Positions 24,102-33,823 of a stretch of 64,000 bases of DNA are shown here, piece after piece. Position 1 is the first letter of the stretch, and each line of letters opens with the position of its first letter. The DNA comes from Mucilaginibacter lappiensis (GTDB lineage Bacteria > Bacteroidota > Bacteroidia > Sphingobacteriales > Sphingobacteriaceae). The stretch lies in assembly GCF_900155965.1 (NCBI RefSeq), contig NZ_FTMG01000010.1, positions 62,001 through 126,000 on the forward strand. Reading direction: 5' to 3'. The position numbers and the translations under genes are program-made. The notes beneath the pieces are model-generated. The model worked only from the letters and a program-made list of their open reading frames with translations. It made no database searches and was not told the DNA's origin.

Positions 24102-25274
24102 CTAAACCAGGGATCTGCGTTTTAGGGTAAGCACCGCGATCTCTGGCCAGATACCTATACGACCTTTTAAACCAAGAAAGCCAAAGCCCCGGTTTACATA
24201 GAGGTAAAGACCACTTTTTTGGTAAAGACCTGCCCATTGTTTATAAATGTATTTGATGGGACTCCACTTAAAGCCAAACAGTTCAAAGCCGAATTGCGCG
24301 CCATGGGTATGACCCGAAAGGGTGAGGTGGATGGACTGGTGGTGACCAAGCGTTACGGCATCCCAGTGCGATGGATCATGTGACATCAGGATCTTGAAGG
24401 CCTCGTTGGGTACACCGGCTGTTGCTTTTTTAAGGTCGCCATATTTATGAAAACCGCCCTTGCCCCAGTTTTCAACGCCGATGAGTGCGATGGCCTGGTT
24501 GTCTTTTTGAATAGGGGTGGCTTCGTTCAGCAGCAACTTGAACCCGATTTCCTGGTGCACCTCTTTCAGGCGGTTGAGGTTGGCCTGCTGATCGGCCTTG
24601 TTTTCCCATTGCATGTAATCGCCATAGTCATGATTGCCTAAAACCGAGTATTTGCCATAAGGGGCTGTCAGCCCGGCAAATGCCGGTATCCAGGGATCCA
24701 TTTCGGTTGCCTGGTTATTAACCAGATCGCCGGTAAATAATATCATATCACTTCCCTGGGCGTTTACCAGGTCGAGTCCTTTCTGTACACCCCGGGCATC
24801 GCTGAAACTACCGGAATGAATGTCTGATAATTGCGTGATCGTAAAACCATCAAATCTTTCGGGCAGATCATCAAAAAAGAGCGTTTCCCGGCGTACTTTA
24901 TAATAGTGCCGCCCACGCGTAATGCCAAATAATAACAGTCCGAAAAATACAGCTGCCACTACCAATGCAAACTCACTCACACCATAACTACGCGGCGGGA
25001 AGCCACGAAACAGGCGCGTAAAATCTTCCAGTACCAATACGATAGAGCTGACCAGCTTGGGTACAAAGGATAATAACATCAGGGCCATTAGCCAGGATAC
25101 GAGTTTCATATTCCGGGTAAATGCACTGTATATAATGGTACCGGCCAGCAAAGCATCAATTAACCAATAAGTCAGGTATATGGATGTATTATTAGTAAGC
25201 GTTGCAACTGCCGAAAAAAAGTAAATATCAATAGTGAGCCATAAAAGTATAATGGCGGAGATTCGAGTTTTCAT
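24102..25274 (-). CDS. Membrane-anchored metallophosphoesterase (YkuE-like)
   Basis: A 390-residue protein with about four TM helices at the N-terminus (residues 5-25, 32-50, 58-80 and 102-120). A calcineurin-like phosphoesterase domain follows, facing the outside or the cytosol depending on topology. All metal motifs are present: QLSDIHSG, FTGDLVNN, LGNHDYGD, MSHDPSHWD and LSGHTHGAQFG. Related YkuE/YpbG-type enzymes act on phospholipid head groups or nucleotide-like diesters; the substrate here is unknown. Nothing nearby is functionally linked. Confidence 0.93.
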   Translation of the reverse strand: MKTRISAIILLWLTIDIYFFSAVATLTNNTSIYLTYWLIDALLAGTIIYSAFTRNMKLVSWLMALMLLSFVPKLVSSIVLVLEDFTRLFRGFPPRSYGVSEFALVVAAVFFGLLLFGITRGRHYYKVRRETLFFDDLPERFDGFTITQLSDIHSGSFSDARGVQKGLDLVNAQGSDMILFTGDLVNNQATEMDPWIPAFAGLTAPYGKYSVLGNHDYGDYMQWENKADQQANLNRLKEVHQEIGFKLLLNEATPIQKDNQAIALIGVENWGKGGFHKYGDLKKATAGVPNEAFKILMSHDPSHWDAVTLGHHQSIHLTLSGHTHGAQFGFELFGFKWSPIKYIYKQWAGLYQKSGLYLYVNRGFGFLGLKGRIGIWPEIAVLTLKRRSLV

Positions 25275-25367
25275 ATACCGCTAAGACGACCAGGCCCTTA
25301 AAAGATTTTAAAAGGGTAAGTATGATGGCAATTGGATGACAAAAGGGAGGGAGTAACTAATTTAATC

Positions 25368-26048
25368 CTATAATTTCCGTTTAGCTTCGGGTTGTGCATC
25401 GCTTTTTTGGGGCAGTTCAATAGTTACTTTACCAAATTGTTCTGAAAGCGAACTATGCAGTGAACTTAATAATATGACATATAAATTGGGAAACCCCCAG
25501 GCCGCAGTATAGTAATTTAGCGTGGCTCCATAACCATTTTGCATTTGATAATTTTTTAAAGCTACATTAGTCCCATACTTTTTTTTCAAGGTTTCAAATA
25601 TATTGTTAGCATCACCTGTGTAGATTATAAAATAAACAGCAATCAATTTGGAATCGCTAACACTTGCATCAAATGTTCCCGTAGGACACATGTCTTTTGA
25701 GGGGGCATCTGCCGGAGCAAATCGAACCCTAATCTCTCCATCCGTAAACGCTGGGAGTGGATCCAATTGATCGCTTTTTTTTACTGTATATTTATCGATG
25801 TCTATACGTTCAAAACAGGTACTGCTAACAGGAATGCCGGGTCCCGTTGTATATTTATAACCCTTAAAGTGCTTTGCATATAAGACTCCAGAGCCTGTAG
25901 TCGATTTAACAATCTGGCAGGGGCATTCAGGGATGGTTAATTTTTCACCTAATGCATATCCAAATGCCGTCATATCCGGCGTGGTTTGTGCGCGGCTTAG
26001 CAACGAATTAGCGGATAATAAAACGATGACTAAAATTACTCGGTACAT
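25368..26048 (-). CDS. Secreted hypothetical protein
   Basis: A 226-residue protein with a signal peptide (MYRVILVIVLLSANSLLSRAQ). The mature sequence has four to five cysteines (ECPCQ, STCFER, KDMCPTG) that may form disulfides, and a strand-rich LIAVYFIIYTG ... FPNLYVILLSS core. No family recognised. It is 29 bp downstream of the 423-residue secreted gene on the same strand and probably co-transcribed, which suggests a shared envelope role. Confidence 0.8.
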   Translation of the reverse strand: MYRVILVIVLLSANSLLSRAQTTPDMTAFGYALGEKLTIPECPCQIVKSTTGSGVLYAKHFKGYKYTTGPGIPVSSTCFERIDIDKYTVKKSDQLDPLPAFTDGEIRVRFAPADAPSKDMCPTGTFDASVSDSKLIAVYFIIYTGDANNIFETLKKKYGTNVALKNYQMQNGYGATLNYYTAAWGFPNLYVILLSSLHSSLSEQFGKVTIELPQKSDAQPEAKRKL

Positions 26049-26077
26049 ATTTTTATTTTAAAAAGAATTGCAAATTT

Positions 26078-27349
26078 TTACTGTTGTATTTGCTTTAATT
26101 TAACCGTTACGGTTTCACCATCTTGTTTTATGGTTACCACTTTTTGGGCACTGGCAGTCATGAGCACGTTAAAGTAATGTGTAATGGTATTGGTATTAGT
26201 GCCTTGATATGCTCCATTGATATAAGTATCTGTATAGCCGGTAACTTCAGTTTGAGAAGCGCCATGCTTCATCGTAAATTGGGTTATCAGGAGATAATCG
26301 CCAGGCATCAGATTAGTGAACTCAAAATGCCCTTCATTATCAGCTATTTTTGTTGTTTTTATGCATTGGATTGCGGACATGGGCAGCGGTGCTGATTTTC
26401 CTGTTTTACTGGCCTTTTTATTTTGTTCATACCACTCTTTAAAAAAATCGGTATACGGGATCAATATCACGGCAGTGCCTTCTGATGCAACTTGTTTTTT
26501 ATTAAGATTTAGTACAGCGATCCCTTTTATAGCAGCATCATTTTCCCGGGCAAAGGCTTGTCCTGAAATTACAGATTTGCCTTCCGTTATGAGTTTAAGG
26601 GTTTCTTTTTTGTCAAATGTGCTGTGATACGGGTTGTAATCATCCTCATTATTAACGGCCGAGAAAATCTTTTTGTCGCCTATTTCAACATCATAATGCC
26701 ATAATCTGCGGGTATCTTTATCAAGATAATAAATGTATTTGCGCTGCTCGCCGCTTGGAGTAATAGCTGTCAGGCTAACTTTCCATACATTACGATTACC
26801 GGAATGGATACTTGCATAGGTATCATTTTCCACATCACCAATAGATGCTTTTGAAATACTGGATTGACCGTTTGGGTTGTAATTATAAACATTGAAATTT
26901 TTTTTGAATCCTGCCGAAAGCGGAAGTTTAGTGAACATATAGTCAAGCGAACTACCGTCAATTAATGACAGATTTACAGGGTCCTTTATCGTGGTGTTTT
27001 TTTGGTTTCGCTTATCAATATAATAGCCGGTAATTGCATTGTTACCAAAATGAAGCTCATATTTATGATCGGAGTTAACAGACGCATGGTAAATAGGGGC
27101 GAGTGTGGCAGCATCAATTATACTAGTATCAGCAACATCATTCTTTTTGGTAAGCGGGTTAATCATTGCCGTATAAACAGCCACCTTATTTTTGCCCGTA
27201 TCGATTTCCACTGACTGAGTTAACGCGATGGTAGTTTTGCCTGCAAAAAAAATGGACATGCTATAATTAGTCATTTCCTTTAGAGATTGAGCAAATACTG
27301 TAACATTTATTCCCAACAGTGTAATTATAATAAAGAATGCTTTTTTCAT
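26078..27349 (-). CDS. Secreted hypothetical protein with DUF3108-like part and C-terminal beta-sandwich
   Basis: A 423-residue exported protein (signal peptide ending TVFAQ). Residues about 22-245 are beta-rich with repeated phrases such as IDAATLAPIYHASVNSDHKYELHF and YIYYLDKDTRRLWHYDVEIGDKK, which recall DUF3108-type lipid-binding envelope proteins. Residues about 255-400 read like a carboxypeptidase-regulatory sandwich (GQAFARENDAAIKGIAVLNL, then DNEGHFEFTNLMPGDYLLITQF). The combination is not one I can name. It heads a two-gene unit with the cysteine-containing secreted protein. Confidence 0.78.
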   Translation of the reverse strand: MKKAFFIIITLLGINVTVFAQSLKEMTNYSMSIFFAGKTTIALTQSVEIDTGKNKVAVYTAMINPLTKKNDVADTSIIDAATLAPIYHASVNSDHKYELHFGNNAITGYYIDKRNQKNTTIKDPVNLSLIDGSSLDYMFTKLPLSAGFKKNFNVYNYNPNGQSSISKASIGDVENDTYASIHSGNRNVWKVSLTAITPSGEQRKYIYYLDKDTRRLWHYDVEIGDKKIFSAVNNEDDYNPYHSTFDKKETLKLITEGKSVISGQAFARENDAAIKGIAVLNLNKKQVASEGTAVILIPYTDFFKEWYEQNKKASKTGKSAPLPMSAIQCIKTTKIADNEGHFEFTNLMPGDYLLITQFTMKHGASQTEVTGYTDTYINGAYQGTNTNTITHYFNVLMTASAQKVVTIKQDGETVTVKLKQIQQ

Positions 27350-27814
27350 TTTACGTTGTTTTGCATGAATTACCCATTTCGATCAGTGAAGCAATTCCTT
27401 TTCTTTTGGGCAATTCCATCCAGCTCATTTGTTGTTTTTGAAGGTATTATAAAATCTAACGACTAGTAATACCTAAAAACAGGTATTTTACCCACGTCTA
27501 TCCATTGCAGGATACAATGGGGCTGATATCCGTCATAAAAGATCCATTGACTTGCCTGATATATTTAAAAAAAGTTCTGATAATCAAAGCTGCCATTTGT
27601 AAATCAATTTCAATAATCTTTTAGATCGTATTACTCTTATTTCCAACGGATACGGTTATTTATTCGACAATCTGATTCTTCAATCAACGGCCTGAATTTT
27701 TTGAGTAAATGATTTAGAATAGAGTAAGGTTTTTGTAACTCCCAAACGTGGCGTTTCTGCAAAAAAATAATAACAATCATGTAACGATTTTAGCGCAATC
27801 GATGTCTTGTAGGC
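27350..27814. other. Divergent upstream region of the TonB receptor
   Basis: A 465-bp gap between divergent genes. The one structured element is AATACCT, six bases, AGGTATT (27468-27487), a perfect 7-bp inverted repeat that may be a regulator site; a lone AGGTATT also lies at about 27442. I see no clear promoter and no gene. Confidence 0.45.
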
Positions 27815-30265
27815 ATGAAGTTACCGTCCCTATCTTTTTTGACCTTATTTATACTATTTCTGTTCAATTTTGCTGATGCTCAAACAAAAGACGGCAGCAT
27901 TTCCGGAGCTGTTTTAGATGATGCCCGGAAACCGCTCGACGGGGCAACCGTAATTTTATTAACCGCAAAAGACTCGGTGGTTTTAAGTACTAAACTAGCT
28001 AATCCGGATGGTAGCTTCGCCTTTCAAAACTTAAAAAATAACACCTATATCATCAAGGCTACTTATATAGGTTATAAAAATTACCGGAGTAATTTGGTAG
28101 AGGTTAGCGGACAAAAAGCGGTTAATCTACCGCCGTTTACTTTATCATCCATTGGGAAAAAGTTGAATGAAGTAACTGTAACCGCCCAAAAATCATACGT
28201 ACAGCAAAAGATAGACCGCACAGTAGTTAATGTTGGGGCACTGATATCCAACACCGGCGCCAATGCTTTGGAAGTGCTGGCCAAGACCCCGGGTGTACAG
28301 GTTGATGCCGATGGCAATATTACCTTTAAGGGAAAAAGCGGCGTAATGGTGATGATTGATGATAAGCCAACCTACCTTTCGGCCGCGAATCTGGCCACAT
28401 ACCTGCGTTCTCTGCCATCTTCGGCGTTAGATCAGATAGAACTGATGGATAATCCGCCCGCTAAATATGATGCTGCAGGAAATGCAGGGGTAATCAACAT
28501 CAAAACCAAAAAAAATACTACCAGGGGATTTAATGCCGTGGTATCGGCAAATTTGGCGCAGGGTTTTTATGGCCGGACAAATGAAAGTATCAACTTTAAT
28601 TATCGTATAGATAAGATTAACTTTTTTGCCAATATTGCTTATAACAAGCAGAAGACTTTCAGAAGGCTTGAAATTGATCGGAATTATTTGGATGCAAATG
28701 GTGATCTTACTTCGTCCTTAAAGGACATTTCTTATTTCAGGCCCTCCAGTAACAACACCAATATTAAAGCCGGATTAGATTATTTTATATCGCCGAAGAC
28801 GACCTGGGGAGTAGTACTCACCGGCAACATATCCCGCGATCATGACAGCAGTCCGGTTTACAGCTTACTATATGATAAAAGTGGTGGATTGGATTCTACC
28901 GTTAACTCCCTCAATACCTCCAAAAATAAGTTTGACAGTAAAGGGATCAACCTAAATTACACCCATAAATTTGATAGCACCGGCAGGACCCTTACGTTTG
29001 ACCTGGATTATATCCGCGATGTATCAGGTAGTAATCAGTTGTTTGTAAATAATACTTTTTTGCCCGATGGTACTTTAACAAATTTGCAAACGATAACTGA
29101 CAATTTGCCTTCAACCATTAATATTTACTCTGCAAAAGCCGATTACACTCATCCGCTGAAAGGCAAGGCAAAATTAGAGGCCGGCGTTAAGAGCAGCTAT
29201 GTTAATACGGATAACGCTGCCAATTATTTTAATGTGATCGATGGCGTAAGCACCATCGACTATAACAATACCAACCGGTTTTTGTACAAAGAAAATATTA
29301 ATGCAGCCTATATTAATTTCAATAAAAGCTTTGGACGATTTTCATTACAAACAGGTCTGCGGTTAGAGAACACCAATGGCGACGGGCACCAGTTGGGGAA
29401 TGGACAAAAGGGTGATTCATCATTTGTTAAACATTATACCAATCTGTTCCCAACGGCGTATTTTTCCTATAATCTGGATACAGCCGGTCATAACATGTTA
29501 GTTGCTTCGTACGGCCGCAGGATTGGAAGGCCGAGCTATGGAAGTTTAAACCCTTTTACTTTTTTTGTAGACAAGTTTACTTACTTTTCCGGTAATCCTT
29601 TCCTCAAACCACAGTTTACGGATAACTATAAACTGGCCTATAGCTTCAAAAGCCTGTTTACTGTTGCGCTTGCTTATAATTATACAACAGATGTTCAAAA
29701 TGAAACTATTCATAAAAGCGGTAATGTATTTATCAGTACTACGGGTAATATAGGGCAGCAGAAAACCTGGGATTTTTCGGTTAATAGCAATCTTCAGCCT
29801 ACCAAATGGTGGTCGGTTAACTTATACGCCGAGGAGTATAATAATACTTACCAGGGACAATTTTACACAGGTTACCTCCATCAATCACAATATACTTTTA
29901 GTGCCAATGGAAATAATCAATTCACTTTATCAAAAACATGGAGCGCTGAGTTAAGCGGCTGGTATAATAGCGGGGGCACTTACGGGCAGTTTGTTTCTAT
30001 CCCTACGGGTATGGTTAATGTGGCTGTTCAGAAAAAAATATTAAACAACAAGGGTTCAATCAAGCTTAATATGAGGGATGTCTTTAAATCATTTAGTCCA
30101 AGTGGTGCCATTACCAACATTGCAGATGCCACAGCAACCTACCACAACTTTGTAGACACACAGGTGGCAACCCTGGCATTTACTTACAGTTTCGGTAAAT
30201 CAACCAATGTGCCGCATAAGCGTGACACCGGTGGTGCCGAAAGTGAGCAAGGCAGGGCGCATTGA
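27815..30265 (+). CDS. TonB-dependent outer-membrane receptor (OMP_b-brl_3 type)
   Basis: An 816-residue outer-membrane receptor. A signal peptide (ending ADAQ) is followed by a CarboxypepD_reg-like sandwich (about 28-115; GSISGAVLDDARKPLDGATVILL, ATYIGYKNY). A plug-like domain comes next (about 130-225; EVLAKTPGVQVDADGNITFKG, VMVMIDDKPTYL, IELMDNPPAKYDAAGNAGVINIKTKKN) and then a large barrel of the outer-membrane beta-barrel protein family ending TLAFTYSFGK. It has a short polar tail. This class lacks a SusD partner and its ligands are mostly unknown; peptides, siderophores and small glycans are all candidates. Confidence 0.93.
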   Translation: MKLPSLSFLTLFILFLFNFADAQTKDGSISGAVLDDARKPLDGATVILLTAKDSVVLSTKLANPDGSFAFQNLKNNTYIIKATYIGYKNYRSNLVEVSGQKAVNLPPFTLSSIGKKLNEVTVTAQKSYVQQKIDRTVVNVGALISNTGANALEVLAKTPGVQVDADGNITFKGKSGVMVMIDDKPTYLSAANLATYLRSLPSSALDQIELMDNPPAKYDAAGNAGVINIKTKKNTTRGFNAVVSANLAQGFYGRTNESINFNYRIDKINFFANIAYNKQKTFRRLEIDRNYLDANGDLTSSLKDISYFRPSSNNTNIKAGLDYFISPKTTWGVVLTGNISRDHDSSPVYSLLYDKSGGLDSTVNSLNTSKNKFDSKGINLNYTHKFDSTGRTLTFDLDYIRDVSGSNQLFVNNTFLPDGTLTNLQTITDNLPSTINIYSAKADYTHPLKGKAKLEAGVKSSYVNTDNAANYFNVIDGVSTIDYNNTNRFLYKENINAAYINFNKSFGRFSLQTGLRLENTNGDGHQLGNGQKGDSSFVKHYTNLFPTAYFSYNLDTAGHNMLVASYGRRIGRPSYGSLNPFTFFVDKFTYFSGNPFLKPQFTDNYKLAYSFKSLFTVALAYNYTTDVQNETIHKSGNVFISTTGNIGQQKTWDFSVNSNLQPTKWWSVNLYAEEYNNTYQGQFYTGYLHQSQYTFSANGNNQFTLSKTWSAELSGWYNSGGTYGQFVSIPTGMVNVAVQKKILNNKGSIKLNMRDVFKSFSPSGAITNIADATATYHNFVDTQVATLAFTYSFGKSTNVPHKRDTGGAESEQGRAH

Positions 30266-30347
30266 TTTGATAGTTATATAGTTTGATTTTATCCGTTCTT
30301 CCGAGCTTTTTCCTATAAAGATTGATATCAACGATAATGCAGGCAAA

Positions 30348-30373
30348 TCGCAAATAATCGCAAATTATTGCGA
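30348..30373. promoter_or_regulatory. TCGCAA direct and inverted repeats, candidate operator
   Basis: TCGCAA occurs at 30348-30353 and 30358-30363 (10-bp period) and is followed after ATTA by its inverse TTGCGA (30368-30373). This forms a compact site 12 bp before the start of the HTH/TM gene. Confidence 0.4.
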
Positions 30374-30384
30374 AGTTTGTGGTA

Positions 30385-30858
30385 ATGACGGAATTGAATG
30401 AATATGAGTGTGAAATGCTGGACGCGATGCTGGAGGCTTTTGGTATACCGGACAGTTTGACACGCACACAATTGCTCAAGCTTTTTGACGGGGATGAAGC
30501 CACTGCCTTTGCCATGGTGCAAATATTATCATGGGAGGGGCTCATCAAGGAGTCTGGCAATCATGGTGACTATGAACTGCCCGAGAAACTGATACTGAAG
30601 CCGAAGGGCGAAAAATTTCTTAAAGATGGCGGCTTTAGCCGGCGTTACCAGTTGGAGCAGCAAAAGCCCGTAGAGGTTGGCGGTACGCTGGTTAAATTGC
30701 AGCAGCAAAATATGCGCTTACAAACCGAAAAGCTGGCCAATCAGTCCGAAATATCCCGCCTTGAAAAACAAATCAATAGCTACCGCACCAGGCAATATAT
30801 TTGGTGGGCGCTTATCGCTATTGCTTTAATCCTGGGTTACTGGCTGGGCCATCGGTAG
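30385..30858 (+). CDS. Hypothetical protein: winged-HTH-like N-terminus, coiled coil, C-terminal TM anchor
   Basis: A 157-residue protein. Residues about 5-75 look like a winged helix (DAMLEAFGIPDSLTRTQLLKLF, then MVQILSWEGLIKESGNHGDYELPEKLILKPKGEKFL). Residues about 95-130 are a heptad-like coiled coil (LVKLQQQNMRLQTEKLANQSEISRLEKQINSY). Residues about 137-154 form a TM helix (WALIAIALILGYWLGH) near the end. The protein would be tail-anchored with the domain in the cytosol. I chose ATG 30385 (MTELNEYECEM) over the GTG six bases earlier. Function is unknown. Confidence 0.75.
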   Translation: MTELNEYECEMLDAMLEAFGIPDSLTRTQLLKLFDGDEATAFAMVQILSWEGLIKESGNHGDYELPEKLILKPKGEKFLKDGGFSRRYQLEQQKPVEVGGTLVKLQQQNMRLQTEKLANQSEISRLEKQINSYRTRQYIWWALIAIALILGYWLGHR

Positions 30859-30887
30859 TAGCGTTCACCCGGGAATTAATTTATTAT

Positions 30888-31163
30888 TTAATTAACAGGC
30901 TCAACACCTTTCTCTGTATCGTCGTCATCCTCCCTTTCAACGGTGATGGTGCATTCGGTCACCAGGGCAGCCAGCGTACCTACGGCAGCGAATACTGGCG
31001 CCAGTATAACACCCAGCAAACCTACGCTTAAAGGAAAACTCATCAGTTCCTTACCGCTCTTGTCGTTAATCGTGATCCGGCTTACATTGCCTTCATGAAC
31101 CAGCTCTTTTATTTTTCCCAGCAGGGCCCCGCCACTGATGGAAAATGATTCTTTTTTACCCAT
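30888..31163 (-). CDS. DUF4342 domain protein
   Basis: A 91-residue protein matching DUF4342: a short N-terminal domain (GGALLGKIKELVHEGNVSRITINDKSGKELMSFPLSVG) followed by one hydrophobic stretch (GLLGVILAPVFAAVGTLAALV) and an acidic tail (EREDDDDTEKG). The family is widespread and uncharacterised. It is convergent with the HTH/TM gene. Confidence 0.8.
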   Translation of the reverse strand: MGKKESFSISGGALLGKIKELVHEGNVSRITINDKSGKELMSFPLSVGLLGVILAPVFAAVGTLAALVTECTITVEREDDDDTEKGVEPVN

Positions 31164-31512
31164 TTGCAGAAAATTTATGATTTGGTTATTGGATGGTCAT
31201 CACCAGGTTTTGTTACAAGGCCTGGCCTTAACAAGTTTTAAATAAATAAGCTGTATGATTCGTCCGTTAAACATTCACGATCATTTTATGGTCAATAAGA
31301 AGATAAAATATTGCTACATGGAGGCAATTAAAGCTTGTACTTTCATTAATTTTACTATTTTCGCAATCGATTGTGAAAGTCTTTTAATGTGTTTTCAATT
31401 ACCCCGTTGATATGATGCAGTTACTTTATAAAATTGATGGTTCAGGCACTACCGTCGAATGTTTTTACAGTTCATTCATCCTCATTTTGTCTATATCCCT
31501 AATTAATTCCTG
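31164..31512. other. Upstream region of the GH3 gene
   Basis: A 349-bp gap. It contains the CG-centred palindrome at 31362-31375, described separately, about 140 bp before the GH3 start. No gene or exact promoter motif is visible otherwise. Confidence 0.5.
31362..31375. promoter_or_regulatory. LacI-type palindrome upstream of GH3
   Basis: CGCAATCGATTGTG: a perfect 10-bp core CAATCGATTG with the central CG typical of LacI-family operators. The core differs from the AAACGTTT sites at 37069 and 59851, so a different LacI-family protein, or chance, is possible. Confidence 0.4.
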
Positions 31513-33792
31513 ATGAAAAAAACATTTATGCTGATCGCATTACTAGCTTTAGCAACCGGTCAATCTTTTGGCGCTTTACCTACTAAAGCAGATACGCCTT
31601 TATATAAAAACAGTAAGGCTTCGGTTAACGATCGCGTAGCAGATCTGTTATCGAGGATGACTTTACAGGAAAAGATCCAGCAATTGCAAAACCGGGCTTC
31701 GGGAAGGACTGCCGATATTGAAAATATTTTCAAAGGCAACAGCTACGGCTGTACTCACGAAATGAACAGGACCGCGGCCGAATGTGCCGATATGTATCAG
31801 AAATTGCAAACCTATATGCTCACCAAAACCCGGCTGGGCATACCTATTCTTACCGCAGCCGAAGGTATTGAAGGTGTATTGCAAAATAATTGTACCATTT
31901 ACCCGCACGAATTAGCGCAAGGCAGCACTTTTAATCCGGCGCTTATTCGCCGAATGACGGAAAGCGCCGGGGCCGAAGCCAACGCTATAGGCATCCATCA
32001 GATACTTTCGCCAGTGTTGGATATTGCCCGGGAGTTAAGATGGGGACGAATTGAGGAAACCTTTGGCGAAGACCCGTATCTAATAGCCGAAATGGGCGTG
32101 GCCTTTGTTAATGGCTATCAAAAATACCCCATCACCTGTACTCCAAAACACTTTATGGCGCATGGCAGTCCTTCGGGCGGTTTAAACTGTGCCAACGTAA
32201 GCGGCGGCGAAAGGGAGTTGCGGAGCCTGTATATGTACCCTTTTAAACGGGTCATAGCAGAAACCAACCCTTTATCGGTGATGTCATGTTATAGCTCCTA
32301 TGATGGTGTGGCACTTTCGGGCTCGCATTATTATATGACGGATATATTGCGCAACGAACTTGGCTTTAAAGGGTATGTCTACTCTGACTGGGGTTCGGTT
32401 GATCGTCTGCAGACTTTTCATCACGCGGTTGAAACCCAGGAAGACGCCGCCAAAATGGCTTTAATAGCTGGTATCGACCTGGATGTTGACGGTGCTTACG
32501 AAACGCTGGAAAAAATGGTGGGTAGCGGTAAATTAGACAAGAAATATATTGATCAGGCGGTGAGGAGAGTTTTAACGGTGAAGTTTACCCTGGGTTTGTT
32601 TGATCACCCTTACGGTGATCCGGCCAAGGTAAGTAAGGTGGTTCACAGCGCGGCGAATATCGCCATGTCAAAAGAGGTGGCAGACGAAAGCGCCATTCTG
32701 GTTAAGAACAGCAACAACATTTTGCCTTTGAACTTATCTAAATACAAATCAATAGCGGTGGTAGGCCCCAACAGTAATCAAACCATTTTTGGCGATTACT
32801 CCTGGACCACAAGAGATACCAAAGAGGGTGTAACCCTGCTGCGGGGACTTAAAAATGTTATCGGTAATAAAGTCATTATACGTAATGTAGAAGGCTGCGA
32901 CTGGTGGAGCCAAAACAAAAGCAATATACAGGAAGCGGTAAAGGCCGTTGAGGCAAGCGACATCGCTATAGTAGCTATTGGAACGCGCAGCACGTATTTG
33001 GGTCGTAGCCCTAAATATTCTACCGCTGGCGAAGGGTTTGATCTTTCGTCATTGGAGTTGCCGGGCGTACAGGAAGATCTGCTGAAAGCGATAAAGGCTA
33101 CCGGAAAACCAATGATTGTGGTATTTATATCGGGTAAGCCGCTGGCTATGCCCTGGGTAAAAGACAATGCCGATGCTGTGCTTGTTCAATGGTATGGCGG
33201 CGAACAGCAGGGCCGCACCCTGGCCGATATCCTGACCGGGGCTGTAAACCCATCGGGCAGATTGAATGTATCTTTCCCGAGAAGTACTGGGAATACCCCA
33301 TGCTTCTATAATCATTATGTAACTGATAGGGAAGAGCCTTTTGACGGCCCGGGTACACCAGAAAGCCCTAATATGCACTACATTTTTGATAAGCCCGAGC
33401 CTTTATGGAACTTTGGTTATGGCTTAAGCTATACCAGTTTTAAATACGTAAGCTGTTCATTGGCCGATTCTGTTTTCTCGGTAGCAGGCGGAACAATTAA
33501 GGTTGAGGTAGAAGTGGAAAATACAGGCACTCGTGATGGTAAAGAAGTGGTTCAATTATATGTGCATGATAAATTCAGCTCTGTAGCTACACCGGTAAAA
33601 CAACTTAAGGCATTTAAAAAGCAATTGATCAAAGTTGGCAAACGTGAAAAGATCATTCTTACCGTTCCTGTTTCAGAATTGGGTTTGTACAACGAAAGAA
33701 TGCAGTACGTTGTTGAACCAGGCGAATTTGAGATCCAAATTGGCAGCTCATCAAATAATATTTATTTTAACAAAACCATTACGGTGAAATAG
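31513..33792 (+). CDS. GH3 family beta-glycosidase
   Basis: A 759-residue exported enzyme (signal peptide ending SFGA). The order of domains is the usual one: an N-terminal TIM barrel (about 40-380) with the nucleophile in YVYSDWGSVDR (Asp292) and the substrate block CTPKHFMAHG, an alpha/beta sandwich (about 400-620; SAILVKNSNNILPLN, IAIVAIGTRSTYLG) and a C-terminal fibronectin-III-like domain (about 650-755; TIKVEVEVENTGTRDGKEVVQLYVHD). GH3 members release terminal beta-glucose, xylose or related sugars in the periplasm. It is a single gene with a LacI-type site upstream. The exact sugar cannot be fixed from sequence. Confidence 0.94.
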   Translation: MKKTFMLIALLALATGQSFGALPTKADTPLYKNSKASVNDRVADLLSRMTLQEKIQQLQNRASGRTADIENIFKGNSYGCTHEMNRTAAECADMYQKLQTYMLTKTRLGIPILTAAEGIEGVLQNNCTIYPHELAQGSTFNPALIRRMTESAGAEANAIGIHQILSPVLDIARELRWGRIEETFGEDPYLIAEMGVAFVNGYQKYPITCTPKHFMAHGSPSGGLNCANVSGGERELRSLYMYPFKRVIAETNPLSVMSCYSSYDGVALSGSHYYMTDILRNELGFKGYVYSDWGSVDRLQTFHHAVETQEDAAKMALIAGIDLDVDGAYETLEKMVGSGKLDKKYIDQAVRRVLTVKFTLGLFDHPYGDPAKVSKVVHSAANIAMSKEVADESAILVKNSNNILPLNLSKYKSIAVVGPNSNQTIFGDYSWTTRDTKEGVTLLRGLKNVIGNKVIIRNVEGCDWWSQNKSNIQEAVKAVEASDIAIVAIGTRSTYLGRSPKYSTAGEGFDLSSLELPGVQEDLLKAIKATGKPMIVVFISGKPLAMPWVKDNADAVLVQWYGGEQQGRTLADILTGAVNPSGRLNVSFPRSTGNTPCFYNHYVTDREEPFDGPGTPESPNMHYIFDKPEPLWNFGYGLSYTSFKYVSCSLADSVFSVAGGTIKVEVEVENTGTRDGKEVVQLYVHDKFSSVATPVKQLKAFKKQLIKVGKREKIILTVPVSELGLYNERMQYVVEPGEFEIQIGSSSNNIYFNKTITVK

Positions 33793-33823
33793 AGAGTTTA
33801 TATTGCTTAAATGGTGATGGGCC

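Noticed and set aside
25295..25316. CCCTTAAAAG...TTTTAAAAGGG near-palindrome before the phosphoesterase gene
   Set aside because: Only the outer 5 bp pair well; the rest is A/T filler expected in this base composition.
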